NCBI RefSeq assembly: GCF_030272615.1
Contig: NC_081412.1
Coordinates: 671,052,852 to 671,116,851, forward strand
Source: Cryptomeria japonica
Lineage: Eukaryota > Streptophyta > Pinopsida > Cupressales > Cupressaceae
Direction of reading: 5' to 3'
Length of the DNA stretch: 64,000 bases
Position 1 is the first letter of the stretch; each line of letters begins with the position of its first letter. Made by a program: the position numbers and the translations under genes. Below the pieces are notes generated by a model. The model ran no database searches. It saw nothing but the letters and a program-made list of their open reading frames with translations, and had not been told where the DNA came from. This document shows, one piece after another, positions 57,621 through 64,000 of the stretch.

Positions 57621-58669
57621 TGTTAGGTCCCAGAGACAACTGAGAGGGGGGGGGGGTGAATTAGATGTCTAATAAATTCAAACCAAAAACCAATTAACCA
57701 ACTTAATGCTTAATACCAGTAAACTAGTTAAGTATGCCGGTAGACAGTGTTAACAGTAAATTGCTATACCGGTAAGGATTAATGCATGAAACATAAACAT
57801 AAAGTCATCCACAACACATGACACCAATATTTGTACGTGGAAACCCTGTAAGGGGAAAAACCACAGTGGGAAACCTTACCCACAATCAGATGATACTACT
57901 ACAAATAGTAAGTGTACATAAATGGGGTCTGCACATGCAGAAAGGCCAATAGCCTAGAGCTCATTGCTCAATCACAAAATGGGAGTCGCACTGACTATAG
58001 TTGGATGGTTAAATCCAATAAGAATGTACTGCACAAAATAGCATCTTCATATACTGGATTCAGTACCCGTGTAATGCTGATATGCTTCTACAAAAACCTA
58101 ACTTCACCTTCAAATGATGTCTTCGTGTATATCCCTACTTGATCTTGCATATACCTTCACTTGATTCTTTTTCGCATTCCACACTTGATCTTACAAATAA
58201 GATCTTACATTTATACCATACCCTAAGACCAATTTTAGTAGGTCGGCTCTACAAGATATTACAATAAAACATTTTCCATACAATATAATATCTGATGCAA
58301 TGACCAATTAAACATGTCGGCTAAATGCATTTACAACAATAATAGATCATCTCCATAGTGTGCCATGCTGATCTGGAAAAGATAAACCTACCGGTGTAAC
58401 CCTAGATAATCTGGACCTATTTGCCGATAAAAGAAAATATGCAAATACGAATATACCAATGATTAATTCTTCAAAACAAAGTGTCCACACGATGTCTTCG
58501 ACATTACCAAGTGTCTTCCATATCATTCCAGGTACCGGTGAACAATATATTCTGCCGGTGGACCATATACCAGTAACTGTTGCACAGTTTACTTGCTTGT
58601 CGGTGAATGTTGCTAGATCTCCAAAGTAGGTGTTGACATCAATGACAAAACCATACCAAAATACCAACA
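57621..58669 (-). repeat. Element I 5' LTR
   Basis: 1049 bp, pairs with 51974-53023 with few differences. TATA-like GTATAAA (minus) at about 58210. Followed on its outer side by the duplication aatac. Confidence 0.92.
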
Positions 58670-59250
58670 AATACTACAAGAAGCTTACTAGTGTAGTATT
58701 CAAGTTAAGGTGGTCAAGCTTCAGACATTAAAGCAAGAATTCGAGAACCTGAAGATGCAAGAAGCTAAAAGTATAAGTGATTATTGTGTTAGAGTCAAAG
58801 ATGTGGTCAATAAAATGGCTATGCTTGGGGAAACTATAAGTAATTAAGTTTTGATAAAAAAAGGTGTTGAGATTTATGACAGCCAAATGAAATCATGTTG
58901 CTATAATCATAGAAGACGGAAGGATTTGACAAAACTATAGTTTGATCAATTGGTTGGATCCCTGATGTCTCATGAAGAAAGATTGAAAGATTCTTTTGAA
59001 GGTGTAGAGAAAGCATTTTCCTCTAAATTGCAAATCACCAAAAATGAAGATGTAAGCAGCAGTAGTGCCAAAAGCAATTAAGGCCAAGGTAAAGGACAAA
59101 GCCAAAATTCTTCAAGAGGTAGAGGTAGAGGTGGCTCAAGAGGAAGAGGTGGTTTTAGAGGAAGAGGTAGAAGTAGATTTGATAAGAGAAATGTTCAATG
59201 TTACCATTGTAATAGGTATGACCACTTTGAAAGAGAATGCAGATTGAAAG
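58670..59250 (+). pseudogene. Element H gag, part 2, with RGG region and zinc knuckle
   Basis: Continues after I: QVKVVKLQTLKQEFENLKMQEAKSISDYCVRVKDVVNKMAMLGETIS, then KDLTKL and FDQLVGSLMSHEERLKDSFEGVEKAFSSKLQI. An Arg-Gly stretch (GRGRGGSRGRGGFRGRGR, about 59115-59180) precedes VQCYHCNRYDHFERECR (about 59197-59245), an intact CX2CX4HX4C spacing. The RGG and knuckle together would bind RNA. Several stops and shifts. Confidence 0.88.
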
Positions 59251-59960
59251 AAGGTAAAAGTGCTAACTATGCTCAAGAAAGTAGTGAGATTCCTCCTTAT
59301 CACTTATTTTTATCTTATGCCGAAGGTGATGGTACAAGTAAAGATGTTTGGTACCTAGATTTTGGATTCTCTAACCATATGATAGGGAATGAAAAGTTGT
59401 TTTCAACAAATGATGGAAGTTTTAAATCCAAGATCTAGCTTGGTGACAATAATTCATTGGAGGTTGCTGCCAAAGGAGCTATGGAGGTCCAAATAAAAGA
59501 AGGTATAAAGAGTATTCATGATATTTATTATACTCCATAATTGAACCATAATTTGTTAAGTGTTGGGTAGCTATGTGAGAAAATTTTTAAAGTAGCCTTT
59601 GAGAATAAGATGTATTATCTATGATAAAAATAAGGGCAATAGGGTGATCATTGTTGTGCTTATGTCAAGAAATAGGATGTTCCCCTTGAGGTTTGGTGAA
59701 CATGAAGATACAAGTTGGTTATGGCATCTAAGGTATATGGACATTGAAATTTTCATAGTTTCAAGCTTCTAACCTCACATGGATTAGTTTCTAGTTTTCC
59801 CAAGGTTGAGGAGCATAAAGAGGTTTGTGATGGATGTGCTAAAGGCAAGCATGCAAGGGAAAAATTTCCAAAGGGAAACTCATGGAGGACCCATCACCCA
59901 CTTCAGTTTGTTCATTTAGACATACATGGTCCTATGTAGAGTAAGAGTCTGGGAATGTTC
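59251..59960 (+). pseudogene. Element H protease and start of integrase
   Basis: KDVWYLDFGFSNHMIGNEKLF (about 59343-59405): D-F-G-F in place of D-S-G-A. LGDNNSLEVAAKGAMEVQI and LNHNLLSVG follow. CDGCAKGKHAREKFPKG and HPLQFVHLDIHGPM (59830-59940) are the integrase zinc site and core entry. Similarity ends near 59960; the rest of the element is missing. Confidence 0.83.
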
Positions 59961-60831
59961 ATTTAGACATTGCTTCTTGTAATAAAAATTTCTAATGACA
60001 TATTATAATAGATGTTTATGCAATCCCATTACCAATGAATCAACATTAATCAAATTCATGAGAAAATAAAAATACCACCTCTTTTATGGAAATCCTTACA
60101 AATGATACAACAAACAAAGTGTTAAATCTGTGACAATGATAAGATGGATTGGAATAAGTGAAGACAAATTTAAACAATGGGGAATAGTAATAAATTTTTA
60201 GTTATACTACTTCTAATTGAACCCAGTTAATATTGTATCATTTCTAGGGATATAAGCAAATTAACCACAATAGAATAAAGGCAGATGATATTCTTCTTAG
60301 CTAAGAGTAAAGGGCAAATATCTCCCCACTTTGTGATGCATAAATAATTAGACTATGGGTTCCACACAACATTGAACAAAAACACTTACAAATACTCACA
60401 ATTCAAGGCAACATCTAGATAAGTAATGAGCGTTAGCTTCTCCTAATCCCCATAGACATTAATATGTTTGAAAGAAATTGCAGTTCTTAAAATTTGAATG
60501 TCAATCTAACTTCCTTTGCTTCATAAACTATTTGTAGTCAACACTTTCATTCAACAATAGGTTGTTAGCTTAATGTAAGAATTTTTATTTTTTGATAATA
60601 GATACATAGGAAGACACAACATGCACAATCTATATATAGCTCTTATTAATTATTTCTTGTGCAATATATGTCTATTAACACAATATTCTTACCAAAATTT
60701 TTTTTTTTTTGAATATTTATTTGTAGTATGCAACAACATATCATTGTTCAAATTATCATGGAGAGAAATTTACATTGCCCAATTCCTACAAAGAGTGGTT
60801 TTAGAAGTTACATGGCCATGCTCTCACAAAA
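59961..60831. other. Unassigned AT-rich sequence
   Basis: No element or protein similarity recognised in either strand. A 12-T run is near 60700. The 82-codon frame from 60621 has no support upstream of about 60830. Confidence 0.5.
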
Positions 60832-61808
60832 CGACATACATGATGATGATATATTCTATAGATGATTAATTCTTGGATTTTGTGCCAAGTACCCAAACAA
60901 TGAATGAAACAAACATCTCCAATTGTCCTCCAATTTATGAAAGGGAAAATGAAGAAGTATTCAGTTATACTCCATCTGAGAAACAATAAAATTTTCAAGA
61001 TAAAACACCCACTGTTCCTCCTCCACAAAAAGGAAGGACACATTGGAGCATTTCAGACACAATAATCCTCATAGAGGCAAAACGCAAAGAGAAAGACACA
61101 CTTTCCAATGGTAGGCCAATGAAGAAAGATACAACATCTACCGAATAATAGAAAATTGTGCAAGAGTATTGTTCTCATCATGGTGTCTTTTGCACAACAA
61201 ATCAATGTCGAGATCAATGGGAGCATATTTTACCAAATTTCAAAAGAATAAGGGACTATGCGACACATATTCCATCCGGGCATGATAGTTACTCGTATAT
61301 GACAAGTAGAGAGAGAGTAGAAAAAAGGCTTCCTATAAATTTTCCAAAAGAGCTGATGGATGCAATGGAGATCAGTTTTGGGTCCAATAGAGCTATAGAT
61401 CCTAAAAATATAACTATTAACAACAACTCTCCAAATGAAAATGTTCCAATGGATAAATTTGATATAGTAAATGCAGCATGTCAAGCATCAATACACAGTG
61501 ACAATGAAACAAAAAATGGCTACATAGGTAAAAAGTGGAAGCCAACATTGAAAACCACTGGTGTGAAAGACACAATTCTAGAAAACAACAAGTTAGTTGT
61601 TTCTATATTGCAGCTGGCCGAAGAAGGTTGTATGAAATGCCATGAAAAAGAGTATGCTCTAATGGAAAGGCGATTAAGTAAGGAAGAACAAAATGATGAA
61701 AATCAGATCTAATTGGAGGAGCAAAAAGTGAATGTCCAAATGAACTTGGTTTCTGCCCTTAATTCTATTGGTCAAGAAATACTAAAGATTTCTGAAGCAT
61801 TTTCTAAT
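60832..61808 (+). pseudogene. Trihelix (GT-type) transcription-factor-like pseudogene
   Basis: One frame reads through 60832-61808 with TAA 60867, TAA 60987, TAA-TAG 61146-61151 and TAA 61710. From 61038: THWSISDTIILIEAKRKEKD (helix 1 Trp), then the tandem stops where the helix 2 Trp is expected, then KIVQEYCSHHGVFCTTNQCR and DQWEHILPNFKRIRDY (helix 3 Trp), the trihelix DNA-binding fold. GHDSYSYMTSRERVEKRLP follows, and a C-terminal region that may be coiled (LEEQKVNVQMNLVSALNSIG). Trihelix proteins are plant-specific nuclear DNA-binding factors. No introns are evident in the ~970 bp, so a processed copy is possible. This is the only host-type gene in the window. Confidence 0.72.
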
Positions 61809-63147
61809 GAAAAATGATTCAGCTGAATTTTACTACTCATTTAGGTTGAATTTTGAATGACATTTAAATAAATTCTGTATGACATCTAAAGAATATTTTT
61901 TATTACATTTGCAATCTTTGTAATTTAAAATAAGATCTTTCTTAACTGTCTTATCTAGCTCTATCTTTTGATAGGTAGATCATATAGTATATTGATGACA
62001 ACATAAGCTAAAAATTCTATTGCTGCTACAAAAAATTGTTTAGCCATTTGTTTGAATGGATACTTTTTTTTCCTCTTCCATTTTTAATTATTTTTTTCAA
62101 CTTGATCCATTTTGGATTATTGTACATCTTAAAGCCGTATATACATTTTGTCTAAAGATAGGCATTAACATAGTTACCTCGATAAAGACAATTTTAGTCA
62201 ATAGATCTAAACGTAACAACAAAAACACTGGGTATGTCATCTCTTTAATTGACAACTATAATATATTACTGGTAAAGTAAGGGCTTAATATTTTAGCTAT
62301 TTTATTACACAAAGACCATAATTTTAGATTATGCGGTGAGCTTTGTCCACCACAAAATTATACACAAAGTAGCATACATGAACATCACAAGTAGGGCTCA
62401 ATACATGAACATCACAAGTAGGACTTATTATTTTTTATTCTTTTTATTGTCATCTATTTTTGAGATATCATCCTCTGTGTGCTTCTATCAATGGCTATGT
62501 ACTATGCCAACATTGACAAGGCTATTGACTGCTGCTAACGCGTGTTGGTTATTAAAATGATAAGCTTTTTGATATTTGGTATAAATCATAGAGGATATAT
62601 AATTTGGCATACTATTACACTCACTTTGGAAGCCACATAGAGATTATGATATTTCATCTACAAATTACCATTTAAATGTCATCTGATTCCATGTTTGACA
62701 ATTATTAGTCTGTTAGAATATGCAATTTTTTATTTCCATAGATGAATAAAAAAATAGACGATGATGGATATTACAACCCCTAAATATTTTGATTCATGTT
62801 TCTATTTATTTTATTTTATGTGTCATACATAGAGTAGATTTTGTTTTCTTTGTAGGCTCTATGAATAATCTGCATCAATTTTTGCTATTAGAGAAAATCT
62901 TTCCTATATTTGTGAGTCACTGAGCTCTACATTAGTATTTGTCTCAAGTTGGCTCCATTGCCAAGGATTTATATCAAGAAGGCAGTAGTTGTAGTAGAAG
63001 AAAATGTATTGATTGAAGAAGGATTTGTTACAAATTTAGTTTTTCCACAAGAAATCTGAAGCACTTGTTAGGTCAAGAGGGTCAGTGCAGAATGTGCACA
63101 AAAAGATGGAATTGACAAGGAGAGCAGAGATAATAGTGATGGCTTTC

Positions 63148-63149
<2 letters not shown>
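61809..63149. other. AT-rich noncoding sequence
   Basis: No supported gene. It contains a 27-bp direct duplication at 62374-62423 (ATACATGAACATCACAAGTA twice). Short frames at 62056 and 62336 show no motif. Confidence 0.5.
62374..62423 (+). repeat. 27-bp direct duplication
   Basis: ATACATGAACATCACAAGTA begins at 62374 and 62401. Confidence 0.85.

Positions 63150-63191
<42 letters not shown>
63150..63191. repeat. (TA)n microsatellite
   Basis: About 21 TA units, uninterrupted, likely length-polymorphic. Confidence 0.95.
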
Positions 63192-63194
<3 letters not shown>

Positions 63195-63527
63195 GGGTAC
63201 TTTGGAAATGAGTTAATTTCTAGGCTAGATGGTTAGGTTTATGTTATTTAAAATGACAGATTAGTTGTTTCAAAAAGCCAACAAATGGGAGTAGAAAAGG
63301 CATGGTAGTTAGTTTGATATGTAGATTGGCCAAGTTATGAGTGGCCATGTTGGCATTGTCTTTGATCTCTTATCTTATGGAAGGACCATATTTTTTGTAG
63401 GCACTCTTATGTGGGAAGATTATTTTCATGTTTGAGATAACCCAAGCTCTGGTAGACAGATTGAAAGAAGAATTTTAATAGTTTATAATCATAGTTGTGT
63501 ATTTGTTTTTTGGTTGTACCTGCAAAT
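63192..63527. other. Unassigned sequence before edge reading frame
   Basis: No motif seen. Confidence 0.4.
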
Positions 63528-63977
63528 ATGGAATGGTATCATTATGTGGAAAAGAGGATAACCTATTTGGAAGAACAAGTAAGACAAAGGCACATGAAGA
63601 ATTTAACAAAGGCCCAGCAAAGGGAGTTGCAAAATTTAGAGGTTGAGTTGGAAGGCTTATGGTGCTTGTTGGAGGAATGCGAGTTATGCAACCATACAAA
63701 AGAAAAGAAAAAGAAACCTACAAAATAGGTGTTGAAGAGCAATGGGAAGTTGAAAAAAAATGGTGAAAATGAATATCCACTTTGCAAGAAAGAGCCATCC
63801 TTAGAGAGGAAAGGCATTGAGTCAAAGATCAGACAAGGAGTGGAATTGTTAGAACAGATAAAGATAGAATTCATTAAAGAGCTAGCAAAAATATTAATGG
63901 ATAAAAGACCTTTGAATGAGATCTTCCAAGAGTCACAAAAAGTAAAAAAATCAAATGGGATGAAGATGCATAAATGA
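63528..63977 (+). pseudogene. Unrecognised coiled-coil reading frame at window edge
   Basis: From ATG 63528: MEWYHYVEKRITYLEEQVRQ and ELQNLEVELEGLWCLLEECE give strong heptad-like Leu/Glu/Lys spacing. A single TAG at 63726 separates it from a second open part in the same frame (SNGKLKKNGENEYPLCKKEP, then EQIKIEFIKELAKILMDKRP) ending at 63975. No family is recognised. The charged, coil-prone composition could be host or a gag-like segment; I cannot decide. It may belong to something continuing past the window. Confidence 0.4.
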
Positions 63978-64000
63978 TTGAGTTTGATGGTGATGTTGAG

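Larger units (their letters stand above)
51974..58669 (-). mobile_element. Element I: near-complete Ty1/copia retrotransposon
   Basis: 6696 bp in H gag. LTRs 51974-53023 and 57621-58669. Target duplication aataa (51969-51973) versus aatac (58670-58674), one mismatch. Gag, protease, integrase, RT and RNase H are in order on the minus strand, with long open stretches. It is the least damaged full-length copy here, inactivated by a handful of stops (mainly TAG), one gag frameshift region and a mutated protease active site. Confidence 0.93.

Noticed and set aside
63150-63191. TA tract as possible origin or array
   Set aside because: A simple microsatellite with no spacers or flanking structure.
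1-64000. tRNA, rRNA, CRISPR, bacterial operons or riboswitches
   Set aside because: None seen; the tRNA-like matches are only the 12-base primer sites of retrotransposons.

Overview
This window is a slice of a large, repeat-dense plant nuclear genome. It is almost entirely LTR retrotransposons inserted into one another, with no intact host gene. The Ty1/copia families, the initiator-Met primer sites (TGGTATCAGAGC), the AT-rich spacers and a trihelix transcription-factor pseudogene all point to a seed plant. The style of the elements suggests a big-genome plant such as a conifer, but nothing here proves a species. There are two 500-N assembly gaps (666-1165 and 48972-49471). I found no tRNA, rRNA or CRISPR.

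I name the elements by letter. K (1-~420, minus) is a copia fragment. J (1166-~1545, plus) is a copia integrase fragment that probably belongs to the same old copia as G (18171-19122 and 25292-~25960). D (1598-17851, plus) is a copia with all domains, TSD attct. Its 5' LTR is split by E (1994-10561, plus; TSD atact), a Ty3-like element with a protease and a G-patch but no reverse transcriptase. F1 (19123-21080, minus) and F2 (21081-25291, plus) are two copies of a pol-less Ty3 element lying head to head inside G. Their LTRs form a 1.68-kb inverted repeat around a ~280-bp loop.

A (26700 to the second gap, minus) is a long copia with LTRs of about 2.46 kb. It is split by B (30517-34687, plus; TSD atcat; a copia with gag and protease only) and by C (37598-45544, minus; TSD catac; a Ty3-like element with gag and protease only). 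Right of the gap are a Harbinger-like MITE (49933-50377) and copia H (LTR from ~50482, gag to ~59960, plus). H is interrupted by I (51974-58669, minus), the best-preserved copia here. The last 4 kb hold a decayed trihelix gene (~60832-61808), a (TA)n tract and a broken coiled-coil reading frame at the edge.

Together these form one host region with several nested layers of insertion. Target duplications and coding continuity let most insertions be read directly. Four elements (B, C, E, F2) keep gag and/or protease but have no room for RT, RNase H or integrase, so they must have used enzymes from other elements. E and C share primer-site, polypurine and LTR-end sequences although they code for different parts. 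The most unusual signals are the F palindrome, the E protease plus G-patch polyprotein, a conserved GC-rich hairpin-forming block in E and C, and a bias of premature stops toward TAG at glutamine positions.
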